This document shows, in pieces, positions 44,899 to 54,585 of a stretch of 64,000 nucleotides of DNA. The notes beneath the pieces are model-generated. The model had not been told where the DNA came from. It did not search any database and worked only from the letters and a program-made list of their open reading frames with translations. The stretch's first letter is position 1. The number at the start of each line of letters is the position of its first letter. A program made the position numbers and the translations under genes. The stretch covers positions 620,001 to 684,000 of the forward strand of contig NZ_CP070228.1 of the NCBI RefSeq assembly GCF_016904675.1, written 5' to 3'. Source of the stretch: Arcanobacterium phocisimile (GTDB taxonomy: Bacteria; Actinomycetota; Actinomycetes; Actinomycetales; Actinomycetaceae).

Positions 44899-46127
44899 TG
44901 CGTGATGTGATTGTTCTTGGGTCTACCGGTTCTATTGGTACCCAGACGCTTGATGTTATTTCACGCCATCGTGACCAATTCCGGGTTCGTGCGCTTGGTG
45001 CCGGTGGCAGTCAGCTAGAACTTTTAGCTGAGCAAGCCGCGGTGTTCCAACCTGTAGTTGTGGGGATTGCGGTTGAGGAAAAACTCGCCGAGTTCAGCCG
45101 GATCTGGGAAGATCGCTATAGCGAACAACCTATGCCGCACCTGGTTGGCGGTGAACAGGCAATGTCTGAGCTGGCAGGGCTAGGCTCCGGGCGTAGCATC
45201 ACTGATTCTGACGTCGTCGTTAACGGCATGACCGGATCGGTTGGGCTGTTGCCCACGCTCGCCGCACTGCATTCTGGTGCGACGCTCGCTTTAGCAAACA
45301 AAGAATCTCTCGTGGTTGGCGGTGGGCTTATCGCTGACGCGATGGTGTGGCCCGGCCAGATAGTGCCGGTAGATTCCGAACATTCCGCTATTGCGCAGGC
45401 CTTGCGTTCGGGGCGGCACCGCAAAGGTTTAACCTCGCCAGTAGTGGATGGCACGAGTGAAGTCTCACGTATTATCCTTACCGCGTCCGGCGGCCCATTC
45501 CGCGGTATGAGCCGCAGCGATTTAGGTAACGTCACCGCCGAGCAGGCGTTGAACCATCCGACGTGGTCAATGGGGCCGGTGGTCACGATTAACTCCTCGA
45601 CGTTGATGAACAAAGGCCTGGAGCTCATTGAAGCTGCCTACCTGTTCGACGTTGACCCAACCGATATTGTTCCGGTTGTCCATCCGCAATCCATCATTCA
45701 TTCGATGGTGGAGTTCCGTGACGGTTCGACTCTTGCCCAAGCATCGCCGCCAGATATGCGGCTACCGATCGCGCTCGGTATTTCCTGGCCGAACCGGTTG
45801 CCGGATGTTGCTCGCGCGAACGCGTGGGATCAGCCGGTGGCGTGGACATTTGAACCCCTCGACCACGACGTCTTCCCAGCCGTGCGCCTGGCACAAAGTG
45901 CGGTGGCGGCTTCCAGCCTGCACCCAGCTGTACTCAACGCAGCAAATGAAGAATGCGTTGCGGCGTTTTTGGCTGGAAAGTTGCCGTATTTGGGCATTAT
46001 TGACACGGTACGTGACGTCATAGAAACGATAGATTTTCCGAACGGTAACGACGTCGAAACTGTACTTGATATCGAACGTCGTGCCCGCGAACGTGCCCAC
46101 GAGCTGATGGCTCGTCGCGCAAACTAA
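44898..46127 (+). CDS. dxr: 1-deoxy-D-xylulose 5-phosphate reductoisomerase
   Basis: A 409-residue enzyme for the second step of the MEP isoprenoid pathway. NADPH-binding VIVLGSTGSIGTQTLDVI is at the N terminus, with ALANKESLVVGG, PVDSEHSAIAQAL and the ILTASGGPFRGMS catalytic loop. The C terminus carries AANEECVAAFLAGKLPYLGI. It is followed by rseP and ispG, another MEP gene, in the arrangement usual for actinobacteria. Confidence 0.96.
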   Translation: MRDVIVLGSTGSIGTQTLDVISRHRDQFRVRALGAGGSQLELLAEQAAVFQPVVVGIAVEEKLAEFSRIWEDRYSEQPMPHLVGGEQAMSELAGLGSGRSITDSDVVVNGMTGSVGLLPTLAALHSGATLALANKESLVVGGGLIADAMVWPGQIVPVDSEHSAIAQALRSGRHRKGLTSPVVDGTSEVSRIILTASGGPFRGMSRSDLGNVTAEQALNHPTWSMGPVVTINSSTLMNKGLELIEAAYLFDVDPTDIVPVVHPQSIIHSMVEFRDGSTLAQASPPDMRLPIALGISWPNRLPDVARANAWDQPVAWTFEPLDHDVFPAVRLAQSAVAASSLHPAVLNAANEECVAAFLAGKLPYLGIIDTVRDVIETIDFPNGNDVETVLDIERRARERAHELMARRAN

Positions 46128-46142
46128 GGACGAAAATTAGCT

Positions 46143-47384
46143 ATGCTTCCTGGAATACTTTTTATGGTTGTGGGTCTCGTCTTGTCGGTAGCGATCCACG
46201 AGTTAGGTCATTTGATTCCGGCGAAAAAGTTCGGTGCCAAAGTGAGCCGATACTTTGTGGGATTTGGTCCGACCGTGTGGTCGACGCATAAAGGCGGAAC
46301 CGAATGGGGAATCAAAGCGATCCCGCTGGGCGGATTCGTTTCCATTGCAGGCATGTTGCCGCCGGCTGGACCTAGTACAGTAACGACAAAGGCTGACGGT
46401 TCGCTCACGCTAGCTCAAGAAGCTCGCCTCCAATCAGCTGAAGAATTTGACGATCCGGCGCAACCTGGTGCGTTTTGGCGGTTACCCGCCCGCCTGAAGC
46501 TGATCGTTATGTTTGGCGGCCCATTCACAAACCTGATTATCAGCGTTGTGCTACTTGCCGCAGTGACGCTAGGAATCGGATTGCCGCATGCGTCGACGAC
46601 GATTGCGCAAGTTGCGGACTGCGTCGACTCTTCGCTTTCATGTACGCCGGCGCCGGCGCGCGACGTCATTAAACCAGGCGATACGATCACCATGTGGGGC
46701 TCGACCCCAGTGGAGTCCTGGCCGCAAATCCAGCAGGCGATCGCTGATGGCGGAACCGAACCAACCGACGTCGTCGTCGAACGTGCGGGGAAGAAAGAAA
46801 CCCTCCAGGTGACCCCGGTGATGCGCGAAACCACTGACGGCTCTGGAAGTACAGTCACGCGGCCTTATGTGGGAATCGGCCCGATTATTGAGCGACGCTC
46901 CGGCCAGCTAGCCGATGTGCCACGCCAAGCCTGGCAGATGGCGGTCGGAACAACAAAGATTCTTGCCCAGCTACCGGTGAAACTTTGGGATGCTGCATCG
47001 ACGCTGGTCACAGGCGAAAAGCGTAGCCCAGACTCGGTTGTGGGACTCGTCGGGATTGCCGACGTGGCTGGATCCATCAGTGCCGCACAGGCACAAAACT
47101 ATGGGTTCCTTGATCGGCTTGCCGATTTAACCATGCTACTCGCAGGGCTGAACATGACCTTGTTCATCTTCAACCTCATCCCATTACTCCCTCTCGATGG
47201 TGGCCACATTCTTGGGTCAATCATTGAAGGTACCCGCCGGAAAATCGCATTTGCTCAAGGGAAACCCGATCCTGGAGCGTTCGATACTGCCCGGCTTTTG
47301 CCGGTGAGCTATGCCATGATTATGTTCTTTGTTTTCATGACTGTTTTGCTTATTGTGGTAGATATTGTTAATCCCATCGTGTGA
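46143..47384 (+). CDS. rseP: RseP-family membrane zinc protease (site-2 protease)
   Basis: A 413-residue M50 protease. The zinc motif VAIHELGHLIPAKKFG is in the first helix, a PDZ domain occupies roughly residues 165-250, and the third zinc ligand is in NLIPLLPLDGGHILGSIIE. A last membrane helix lies near the C terminus. It cuts transmembrane proteins such as anti-sigma factors within the membrane; the substrate here is unknown. Confidence 0.93.
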   Translation: MLPGILFMVVGLVLSVAIHELGHLIPAKKFGAKVSRYFVGFGPTVWSTHKGGTEWGIKAIPLGGFVSIAGMLPPAGPSTVTTKADGSLTLAQEARLQSAEEFDDPAQPGAFWRLPARLKLIVMFGGPFTNLIISVVLLAAVTLGIGLPHASTTIAQVADCVDSSLSCTPAPARDVIKPGDTITMWGSTPVESWPQIQQAIADGGTEPTDVVVERAGKKETLQVTPVMRETTDGSGSTVTRPYVGIGPIIERRSGQLADVPRQAWQMAVGTTKILAQLPVKLWDAASTLVTGEKRSPDSVVGLVGIADVAGSISAAQAQNYGFLDRLADLTMLLAGLNMTLFIFNLIPLLPLDGGHILGSIIEGTRRKIAFAQGKPDPGAFDTARLLPVSYAMIMFFVFMTVLLIVVDIVNPIV

Positions 47385-47414
47385 GAACTGAATAAGAGTG
47401 GAATAATACTGATC

Positions 47415-48575
47415 GTGAATACGCCAGTTGCTTTAGGAATACCAACAGTAAAAGAACCAGCTCCCGTACTTTCTCCGCGCCGGAAGACGCATAAGATCCG
47501 CGTGGGCGATGTTTTCGTCGGCGGTGATGCTCCGGTCTCGGTTCAATCAATGACGACGACGAAAACCCACGACATCGGCGCAACCTTGCAGCAGATTGCA
47601 GAATTAACAACTGCTGGTTGCGATATTGTGCGTGTGGCTTGCCCAACGGATAAAGATGCCGAAGCGTTGCCAATCATCACAACGAAGTCGCAAATCCCAG
47701 TGGTTGCCGATATCCATTTCCAGCCACGCTACGTTTTTGCAGCTATCGATGCCGGCTGTGGTGTGCGTGTGAATCCGGGAAACATCAAAAAGTTTGACGA
47801 TAAAATCCCGGAGATTGCGGCTGCTGCGAACGCCAACGGTACCGCAATGCGTATCGGTATCAATGCCGGTTCCCTCGATCCGCGTCTACTGCAAAAGTAC
47901 GGTAAAGCTACTCCGGAGGCTCTCGTGGAGTCGGCAGTGAATGAAGCTCGGTTGTTTGAAGATGCCGGATTCTATGATTTCGCTATTTCGGTTAAGCACC
48001 ACGATCCAGTGACGATGGTTCGCGCTTATGAGTTGCTCTCCGAGGCCGGGGATTGGCCGTTACACCTCGGTGTGACCGAAGCTGGCCCCGCCTTCCAGGG
48101 AACGATTAAGTCTTCGGTGGCTTTCGGTGCGTTGCTTGCCCAAGGTATTGGCGATACGATTCGGGTCTCGCTTTCTGCGCCACCGGTCGAAGAGGTCAAG
48201 GTTGGCGAAGCGATTTTGCGTTCGATGAATTTGCGCCCGAAGAAGCTCGAGATTGTTTCTTGCCCATCGTGTGGCCGTGCACAAGTTGATGTTTACACGT
48301 TGGCCGAGCAGGTTTCCGAAGGCTTGAAGGATATTTCCTTCCCGCTGCGAGTAGCTGTGATGGGTTGTGTTGTTAACGGTCCAGGTGAGGCTCGTGAAGC
48401 TGACCTGGGTGTTGCTTCAGGTAACGGCAAGGGGCAGATCTTTGTGCGTGGTGAGGTTGTCGATACTGTTCCAGAAGCAGATATTGTGCCAACTCTTATT
48501 GCGCGTGCTCGCATTGTTGCGCAAGAACTCGGATTGAAAGAGGATGCGGACGCATCACCTGAAGTGATCGTGTGA
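47415..48575 (+). CDS. ispG: 4-hydroxy-3-methylbut-2-en-1-yl diphosphate synthase
   Basis: A 386-residue iron-sulfur enzyme of the MEP pathway (GcpE). [19 protein letters not shown], the TIM-barrel motif [16 protein letters not shown] and the C-terminal cluster cysteines in [16 protein letters not shown] and [16 protein letters not shown] are all present. It starts with GTG at 47415. One base separates its stop from the GNAT gene. Confidence 0.96.
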   Translation: MNTPVALGIPTVKEPAPVLSPRRKTHKIRVGDVFVGGDAPVSVQSMTTTKTHDIGATLQQIAELTTAGCDIVRVACPTDKDAEALPIITTKSQIPVVADIHFQPRYVFAAIDAGCGVRVNPGNIKKFDDKIPEIAAAANANGTAMRIGINAGSLDPRLLQKYGKATPEALVESAVNEARLFEDAGFYDFAISVKHHDPVTMVRAYELLSEAGDWPLHLGVTEAGPAFQGTIKSSVAFGALLAQGIGDTIRVSLSAPPVEEVKVGEAILRSMNLRPKKLEIVSCPSCGRAQVDVYTLAEQVSEGLKDISFPLRVAVMGCVVNGPGEAREADLGVASGNGKGQIFVRGEVVDTVPEADIVPTLIARARIVAQELGLKEDADASPEVIV

Positions 48576-48576
48576 C

Positions 48577-49425
48577 ATGCGTTGGCTGTTACGGCGCGAG
48601 CCTCGTGTCCGCCGGCTAGGATCGGCGGACTTGGGCCAAGTTCGCGATTTTCTTTCGCGCGATCCGGTAGCTTCGGTGTTGGCGCGCGTTCCGGTGGAAA
48701 CTGAGGCGCCGCGCATGACCCACATGGTCACCAGCGATCTTGGGCCAGAGCTGAGCGCCGTGTGCCATGTTGGTGCCAACATTGTTCCGATTGGTTTCGA
48801 TGAAGCCGGGCTGGATCTTTTGGCGCGCTATATTGTGCGCCACGGACGGCAGGCAAACTCGATTGTTGGGCCAGCAGACCAAGTTCTTGGCTTGTGGGAG
48901 CGTATTGCGCGCTGGTATCCCGAACCGCGCGATATTCGCCCGCATCAGTTGTCGATGGTGTGGAGCGGGGCGGGGCAGTGCGTGCCGGATCCGGATGTGC
49001 GGCAAGCGCATTTGGGTGAAGGAGCGTTAGTGATGCCAGCCTCTGTGGCGATGTTTATTGAAGAGGTCGGCTATGATCCGACCGCTTACGGTCCGGGCTA
49101 TGAGCATCGGGTGCATTCGCTGGTGCGTAATGGTCATACGTTTGTTCGTATGGGCACCCAGGCAGGATACCCGTATGTTGAGTTTAAAGCCGATATTGGG
49201 GCGTTAGCTGGTGGGGTTGCTCAGATCCAGGGAGTGTGGGTTCATCCGGATTTGCGTGGCCGCGGAATTGCTGCTCCGGCAATGGTGAGCGTGGCGCGTT
49301 TCGCTGCGGCGACCATCGCACCGACAGTCTCGCTCTATGTGAACGACTACAACTACGCGGCAATACGTTCCTACGAAAAAGCGGGCTTCGACGTCGTCGG
49401 CGAATATGCAACCGTGATGCTCTAA
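48577..49425 (+). CDS. GNAT N-acetyltransferase with DUF4081-type N-terminal domain
   Basis: A 282-residue protein. The first 130 residues resemble the DUF4081 domain that precedes GNAT domains in actinobacteria (RRLGSADLGQVRDFLSRDPV). The C-terminal GNAT fold has the acetyl-CoA loop GVWVHPDLRGRGIAAPAMVS and SLYVNDYNYAAIRSYEKAGF. The acceptor is unknown. It is linked to ispG by a one-base gap. Confidence 0.85.
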   Translation: MRWLLRREPRVRRLGSADLGQVRDFLSRDPVASVLARVPVETEAPRMTHMVTSDLGPELSAVCHVGANIVPIGFDEAGLDLLARYIVRHGRQANSIVGPADQVLGLWERIARWYPEPRDIRPHQLSMVWSGAGQCVPDPDVRQAHLGEGALVMPASVAMFIEEVGYDPTAYGPGYEHRVHSLVRNGHTFVRMGTQAGYPYVEFKADIGALAGGVAQIQGVWVHPDLRGRGIAAPAMVSVARFAAATIAPTVSLYVNDYNYAAIRSYEKAGFDVVGEYATVML

Positions 49426-49579
49426 ACCGTCCGTGTGGGTGGAAGACTGCCCACGCAGGGCGGAAAACCGACGTCGAACACGGACTTAACTGAGCCAATG
49501 CGTATCAGATGTTGCCAACGCCACGCCCCAGTAACGGAGGCGAATAGGGTCAAGGCGCGGAAAAGGTTAAACTAGTAAC

Positions 49580-51376
49580 GTGTTGAAAATGTCTGAACTC
49601 TTTGTCCGAACCCTCCGCGACGATCCGGCCGACGCAGAGGTCCGTTCGCATAAACTCCTCGTGCGTGCCGGATACGTACGTCGCGCCGCACCAGGAATCT
49701 ACACCTGGCTGCCACTCGGGCTTAAAGTCCTTCGCAAAGTCGAAGCCGTAGTCCGCGAAGAAATGGATGCTGCTGGCTCCCAGGAGATGCACTTCCCAGC
49801 CCTGCTCCCACGCGAGCCTTACGAGGCAACAAACCGCTGGGAAGAATACGGCCCGAACCTCTTCCGGTTGAAGGATCGCCGCGATAACGATTACTTGCTG
49901 GCGCCTACCCACGAAGAAATGTTCACGCTCGCGGTGAAGGACATGTACTCCTCGTACAAGGATCTTCCAGTGTCGCTGTACCAGATCCAGCACAAGTATC
50001 GTGACGAGGCGCGTCCGCGTGCAGGTATTATTCGTACCCGCGAATTTATCATGAAGGACGCCTACTCTTTTGATATTGACGACGCCGGTCTGGATCGTTC
50101 CTATGAAACCATGCGTAGCGCATATCAGCGGATTTTTGAGCGTCTGGGCGTTCCGTTCGTTATTTGTTCTGCGCAGTCGGGAGCGATGGGCGGTTCGCGC
50201 TCGGAAGAGTTCCTCGCTCCGTGCGCTATCGGTGAAGATACCTTCGTGATGTCTGCCGGTGGATACGCAGCAAATACTGAAGCTGTAACCACTCCACCCC
50301 AGTCAGAGCAGGATTTCTCGGACGTCCCACAGTCACATGTTGTGCCAACACCAGGTGCTACCACGATTGCTTCGCTCGTCGAGATGGCCAACGAGGTTGC
50401 GCCACGTGCCGATCGCCCATGGGAGGCAACCGATACGTTGAAGAACGTTGTCGTGGCTTTCGTACATCCAGATGGCGAACGCGAAGTTGTTGTTTTGGGT
50501 GTTCCAGGTGATCGCGAAGTCGATTTGAAGCGTGTGGAAGCTAGTGTTTCCCCAGCTGAAGTTGAGATGGCTATGCCAGAAGATTTAGCCAAGCATCCAG
50601 AACTCGTTGCTGGCTACATCGGCCCACAGGTGATCGGCCCGAATTCTGCTAACCGTCAAGTCACTGATGAGGGTGAGATTTCTGGCTCGGTACGCTACTT
50701 ACTCGATCCGCATATTGCTCGTGGTTCGCGCTGGATTTCTGGTGCGAACGCGGTCGATGAACACGTTTTCGATTTGGTTTATGGCCGTGACTTTGAAGCT
50801 GATGGCACTATCGAAGCTGTTGAAGTTCGCGAAGGTGATGAAGCGCCAGATGGTTCTGGTCCGCTCACCATCGAACGCGGTATCGAAATCGGCCACATCT
50901 TCCAGCTGGGTCGCAAGTACGCTGAGGCTCTCGGTCTGACCGTCTTGGATCAAAACGGCAAGACTTCCGTGGTGACAATGGGCTCTTACGGTATTGGTGT
51001 TTCGCGTGTGATGGCGGCGCTTGCCGAGCTCAATTCTGACGATCTCGGTTTGAAGTGGCCACGCCACTTGGCTCCAGCTCAGGTTCACGTGATTGCTACC
51101 GGTAAGGGCGAAGATATCTTCGGCACTGCTGCAGATTTCGCTCAGCAGGTTTCTGATCGTGGCCTTGAAGTTCTTTACGATGACCGCGTGAAGGTTTCGG
51201 CTGGCGTGAAGTTTGCTGACTACGAACTCATCGGTGTTCCGTTCGCTATCGTGGTTGGTCGCGGTTTGAAGGACGGCAAGGTTGAAGTTCGTGATCGCCG
51301 TAGTGGCGAGAGCTTCGAAGTTCCTGTCGAAGAAGCAATGGCAAAGCTCGATGAAGTGATGGCCAACGCTCAGTAG
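49580..51376 (+). CDS. proS: proline--tRNA ligase with editing domain
   Basis: A 598-residue class II synthetase of the bacterial type. Motif 2 region is in [20 protein letters not shown], and motif 3 is in [20 protein letters not shown]. An insertion (INS) editing domain lies between them, about residues 225-400, with [17 protein letters not shown]-like features near its end. The C-terminal anticodon-binding domain ends at the stop. The start is either GTG 49580 or ATG 49589. It charges tRNA-Pro and should clear Ala-tRNA-Pro. Confidence 0.96.
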   Translation: MLKMSELFVRTLRDDPADAEVRSHKLLVRAGYVRRAAPGIYTWLPLGLKVLRKVEAVVREEMDAAGSQEMHFPALLPREPYEATNRWEEYGPNLFRLKDRRDNDYLLAPTHEEMFTLAVKDMYSSYKDLPVSLYQIQHKYRDEARPRAGIIRTREFIMKDAYSFDIDDAGLDRSYETMRSAYQRIFERLGVPFVICSAQSGAMGGSRSEEFLAPCAIGEDTFVMSAGGYAANTEAVTTPPQSEQDFSDVPQSHVVPTPGATTIASLVEMANEVAPRADRPWEATDTLKNVVVAFVHPDGEREVVVLGVPGDREVDLKRVEASVSPAEVEMAMPEDLAKHPELVAGYIGPQVIGPNSANRQVTDEGEISGSVRYLLDPHIARGSRWISGANAVDEHVFDLVYGRDFEADGTIEAVEVREGDEAPDGSGPLTIERGIEIGHIFQLGRKYAEALGLTVLDQNGKTSVVTMGSYGIGVSRVMAALAELNSDDLGLKWPRHLAPAQVHVIATGKGEDIFGTAADFAQQVSDRGLEVLYDDRVKVSAGVKFADYELIGVPFAIVVGRGLKDGKVEVRDRRSGESFEVPVEEAMAKLDEVMANAQ

Positions 51377-51426
51377 TCTGTTAGGCGCATGCGCGTCGTT
51401 GTGCATGGATGATAACGCCTATGATC

Positions 51427-51458
51427 GTGGGGAGCTACCGATAACGGTAGCTCCCCAC
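51427..51458 (+). terminator. strong hairpin after proS, probable terminator
   Basis: GTGGGGAGCTACCG (51427-51440) and CGGTAGCTCCCCAC (51445-51458) form a perfect 14-bp stem with an ATAA loop. No T tract follows. It lies between convergent proS and the minus-strand gene at 51547. Confidence 0.75.
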
Positions 51459-51546
51459 AAACATGTTTAACGGGTCTGTTTGGCTTAGAGTGGCGGCCCT
51501 AGGCGTCGGCCGCGCTGGGCGTTGGCTGGTGTCGTGCTGACCGCGC

Positions 51547-52458
51547 CTATTCCGCGCCCGGTAAACCGGCAACCGAAGCTTGCGTGTTTAACGTACAGAG
51601 CAACGCAACAGTTGCAGTGCGCTGTGGCTGATCGAGTTGCGCTGCGTGGCTCAAAAGCTCATGTTCTACCAACGAGCTGACCGCCGAATCCGTATCTTCG
51701 GTTTGTGGAAGCGGAGCTATCGGATGGCGCGCGTCCTTTCCGCCACTATCGAGCGCACTGTTGGTTAGCTCGGTCAGAAGAGTGATCTTGTATTCCTCGT
51801 CGCCGCGATTTTCAGGTTCGCGCAACGCAGCGTCATGCTCGAGCCATTGGCGGGCAGTATCAAAAGTGACAATGGCCGGAGCCGAATTTACTGCGCTAGC
51901 CAACACAGAAATATCGGGGGAGGAGCAGACCTGCGCACGCTCTGCCGCAGGTGCAAAATGGGCAGCGAAGGTGCGGGCACTCGTTGCGATTGATAACGAC
52001 AGCTCCGGATCGACGTCGGTAGCAGCCGAGAGTTTGTCCGAGATAGCCGCGAGCTGGCTTTGCAAGGCGGAGATGCTCACCTCAGGTGCGGACAAGTCAA
52101 GCTCGGGATTCTCATATCCTTCTGGTGCGCCTTGTGGCCACGGAATCCATACGCCACCGACGTGATCTAGCCAGGTTTCAGATGCCGATACGAGCTCGCC
52201 TAAGAGTGGTTGCAGTGCCGGGTCTTGGTTGGCTGCTTGTAGTTCTTGCGCAGTTGCACGCGTTTGCGCGATGCTCACGGCAATGTCTTGCCGTTCGATT
52301 TCGCTTGCACTTGGCGGTTTAGGTGCCACGGACTGATTTTCAAGCCGGGTTCCCATAACAACCAGTGTCAGAACGAAAATGGCGCAAGCAGTAATGGCGA
52401 TAGAAACGAACAAGAGCCACGATGCGAAACGAGATCGAATATGCGGTGTATCGGTCAT
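51547..52458 (-). CDS. membrane-anchored extracytoplasmic protein of unknown function
   Basis: About 303 residues from the ATG at 52456-52458; the frame is open 28 codons more upstream. One N-terminal helix (WLLFVSIAITACAIFVLTLVV, about residues 14-36) anchors a long soluble domain that is Ala/Ser/Glu-rich and partly helical. Two Cys occur in the domain (QVCSSPD and LLCTLN), which could form a disulfide outside the cell. No family recognised. It is divergent from rimP, 119 bp away, and resembles actinobacterial proteins of the same position only in general layout. Confidence 0.7.
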   Translation of the reverse strand: MTDTPHIRSRFASWLLFVSIAITACAIFVLTLVVMGTRLENQSVAPKPPSASEIERQDIAVSIAQTRATAQELQAANQDPALQPLLGELVSASETWLDHVGGVWIPWPQGAPEGYENPELDLSAPEVSISALQSQLAAISDKLSAATDVDPELSLSIATSARTFAAHFAPAAERAQVCSSPDISVLASAVNSAPAIVTFDTARQWLEHDAALREPENRGDEEYKITLLTELTNSALDSGGKDARHPIAPLPQTEDTDSAVSSLVEHELLSHAAQLDQPQRTATVALLCTLNTQASVAGLPGAE

Positions 52459-52577
52459 AGCTCTACTGTGCCATAGGTTCACCTGCGAGTGGGCGAACCG
52501 GCGACAAGGTATGACAAAGAACGTGATTTTTCTAGGTATCATGGCATGCCTAGGTGGAAACCGGTACTCTTGAGCTT

Positions 52578-53048
52578 ATGGTAGACAATGTTTCGGCGCA
52601 TATCGCGCAACTTCTTGATCCGGTCGTGAAGGATGCTGGCCTATGGCTGGAAACCGTACGTGTCGTGGGTGCTGGAAAGCATACTGTGGTGCGAGTGACT
52701 GTAGATTTACCTGCAGGTCCTGGCGGTGTAGATTCCACGCAGCTTACGGATGTTTCGCGTGCGATTTCCGCTGTGCTTGACGAGCACGATCCGGTGCGTG
52801 GCGCCTATACCCTTGAAGTATCGACGCCGGGTGCTACTCGTGAACTTTCCGAGGAGCGTCATTTTTCCCGTGCGATTGGCCGGAAGGTTGAATTCCAGCG
52901 TCAGGATTCGGTGAAGTTTATCCAACGTGTGGTAGATGTTGCCGATGGCATCATCACTCTCGATGGTGATCCGGGTACAATTGCTGTTGCAGACGTTGCA
53001 CGTGCTCACGTTGTTATTGAATTGAATCGGGCTGAGGGAGAGAACTAA
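52578..53048 (+). CDS. rimP: ribosome maturation factor RimP
   Basis: About 156 residues, needed for 30S maturation. LLDPVVKDAGLWLETVRVV, HTVVRVTVDLPAGPGG, YTLEVSTPGATRELSEERHF and the Sm-like C-terminal domain match RimP. ATG 52578 is chosen over GTG 52554. A -10-like TACTCT lies 8 bp upstream (52565-52570), so the mRNA may be leaderless. It overlaps nusA by one base. Confidence 0.93.
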   Translation: MVDNVSAHIAQLLDPVVKDAGLWLETVRVVGAGKHTVVRVTVDLPAGPGGVDSTQLTDVSRAISAVLDEHDPVRGAYTLEVSTPGATRELSEERHFSRAIGRKVEFQRQDSVKFIQRVVDVADGIITLDGDPGTIAVADVARAHVVIELNRAEGEN

Positions 53049-54025
53049 TGGAACTATCGATGAATGAACTCCGAATTGTTGAATCGGAGTTAGGTATTGA
53101 CCTTAATGTTCTGCTCAATGCTATTGAAGAAGCCCTCGTGCACGCCTATAACCGGGTTCCGGGCGCAGTGCGTGGAGCTCGCGTGGAGCTTGATCGCACA
53201 ACTGGCAAGGTCACTGTGTGGGCTCCAGAAGTTGATGAGAACGATGAAGTCATCGGGGAGTTCGATGATACGCCGAATGATTTTGGTCGTATTGCTACTT
53301 CGACTGCCCGTTCGATTATTGCTCAGCGTCTGCGTGATGCTGAAACTGAGCGCGTTCTGGGTACTTTCCAAGGTAAGAAGGGCGAACTTATTTCCGGTGT
53401 TGTTGAAGGCAACATTGGTTCTAATCCGCTTTCGCGAGATATTTTTGTTGAGCTTGGCGAAAACCGTGGCTTGTTGCGGTCTGATGAGCAGGTCGCTTCG
53501 GAACATTTCAAGCATGGTGATTTGATTCGTGCGCTGATCCTCGATATTTCTGTCGGTACTAAGGGCGCATCTATTCGCTTGTCACGTTCCCATCCAGATT
53601 TCGTTCGCCAGTTGTTCGAGACTGAAGTTCCAGAGATCGCAGATGGCACTGTCGAGATTGTTTCGTTGGCTCGTGAGGCTGGCCACCGTACGAAGGTTGC
53701 GGTGTGGAGTAATGACGATACGGTTGGGGCTAAGGGCGCGTTGATTGGTCACAACGGCCAGCGTGTTCGCGCGGTAACCCAAGAGCTTCATGGCGAAAAG
53801 ATTGATGTTGTTGATTACGACGACGATATTGCGGTCTTCATTGCAGCAGCACTTTCGCCGGCGAAGGTTACTGAGGTTGAGATTCTTAACTATGATTTGC
53901 GTCAAGCGCGTGCAGTGGTCCCTGATGATCAGGCGTCGTTGGCTATTGGTAAGGAAGCGCAGAATGTGCGTCTTGCTGCGAAACTGACCGGTTGGTCGAT
54001 TGATATCCGTAAGGAATCTGAATAA
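53048..54025 (+). CDS. nusA: transcription termination/antitermination factor NusA
   Basis: A 325-residue NusA of actinobacterial length. The N-terminal RNA polymerase-binding domain (1-~105) is followed by an S1 domain (SGVVEGNIGSNPLSRDIFVE) and two KH domains with GAKGALIGHNGQRVRAV and LAIGKEAQNVRLAAKLTGW. It lacks the C-terminal acidic repeats of E. coli NusA, as expected. It is coupled to rimP, and a strong hairpin follows the stop. Confidence 0.96.
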   Translation: MELSMNELRIVESELGIDLNVLLNAIEEALVHAYNRVPGAVRGARVELDRTTGKVTVWAPEVDENDEVIGEFDDTPNDFGRIATSTARSIIAQRLRDAETERVLGTFQGKKGELISGVVEGNIGSNPLSRDIFVELGENRGLLRSDEQVASEHFKHGDLIRALILDISVGTKGASIRLSRSHPDFVRQLFETEVPEIADGTVEIVSLAREAGHRTKVAVWSNDDTVGAKGALIGHNGQRVRAVTQELHGEKIDVVDYDDDIAVFIAAALSPAKVTEVEILNYDLRQARAVVPDDQASLAIGKEAQNVRLAAKLTGWSIDIRKESE

Positions 54026-54066
54026 GCCTTAACAGCTACCATAATCGCTGATTATTCTGAGCGTTC

Positions 54067-54110
54067 CGGGCCGTGCCAGCACACTGTGTGCAGTGGCACG
54101 GCCCGATTCG
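54067..54110 (+). terminator. hairpin after nusA, terminator or attenuator
   Basis: CGGGCCGTGCCA (54067-54078) and TGGCACGGCCCG (54094-54105) form a 12-bp stem with a further inner dyad GCACACTGTGTGC, followed by ATTCGTTT. The downstream ylxR gene has its own -10-like TACAAT. Confidence 0.75.
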
Positions 54111-54111
54111 T

Positions 54112-54140
54112 TTAGCGATATGGGGTATGTGCAGTACAAT
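54112..54140 (+). promoter_or_regulatory. probable ylxR-infB promoter
   Basis: TACAAT (54135-54140) with TTAGCG 17 bp upstream (54112-54117). The predicted start point falls within a few bases of the ATG at 54150. Confidence 0.45.
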
Positions 54141-54149
54141 AGATTACGT

Positions 54150-54515
54150 ATGTCTATGTCAATACCAACAATCGGTGAGAAGATGGTCGCTCCGCAGGGG
54201 CAGATCATGATTCGTACATGCGTTGGTTGCCGGCAAAAGGCTTACAGGAACGAGCTTTTGCGCGTTGTTGCTGATAGTGAGGGTTGTGTTCAACCCGATC
54301 CCCACGCGACGATGCCAGGGCGTGGAGCGTGGATCCATCCGCGTTCCGAATGCATAGCACAGGCAATCAAAACCTCTCAGTTTGCGCGGGCGTTTCGTCG
54401 CCCAGTGCGCGTATCTGATGAACTTGAGCCCTCTGCTAGTAATTTTGTTCGATCAGCACGATTTCGTGCGAATAACCCAATGAAAGCGGGTAGAGAGCCG
54501 ATGGGCACCCGATGA
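54150..54515 (+). CDS. YlxR family (DUF448) RNA-binding protein
   Basis: About 121 residues. The conserved YlxR box IRTCVGCRQKAYRNELLRVV and the PGRGAWIHPRSECIAQAI segment are intact. YlxR proteins are small nucleic-acid-binding factors in the nusA-infB operon. The start is uncertain: ATG 54150 follows the promoter closely, while ATG 54183 has GGTGAG upstream. The C-terminal extension beyond residue 90 is low-similarity. Confidence 0.88.
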   Translation: MSMSIPTIGEKMVAPQGQIMIRTCVGCRQKAYRNELLRVVADSEGCVQPDPHATMPGRGAWIHPRSECIAQAIKTSQFARAFRRPVRVSDELEPSASNFVRSARFRANNPMKAGREPMGTR

Positions 54516-54585
54516 GTACCCAGCGATGAGCTGCCAAACAGGGGCCTGACGCACAGATTGCGCGGGCCAAGACATAAGGAGAAAT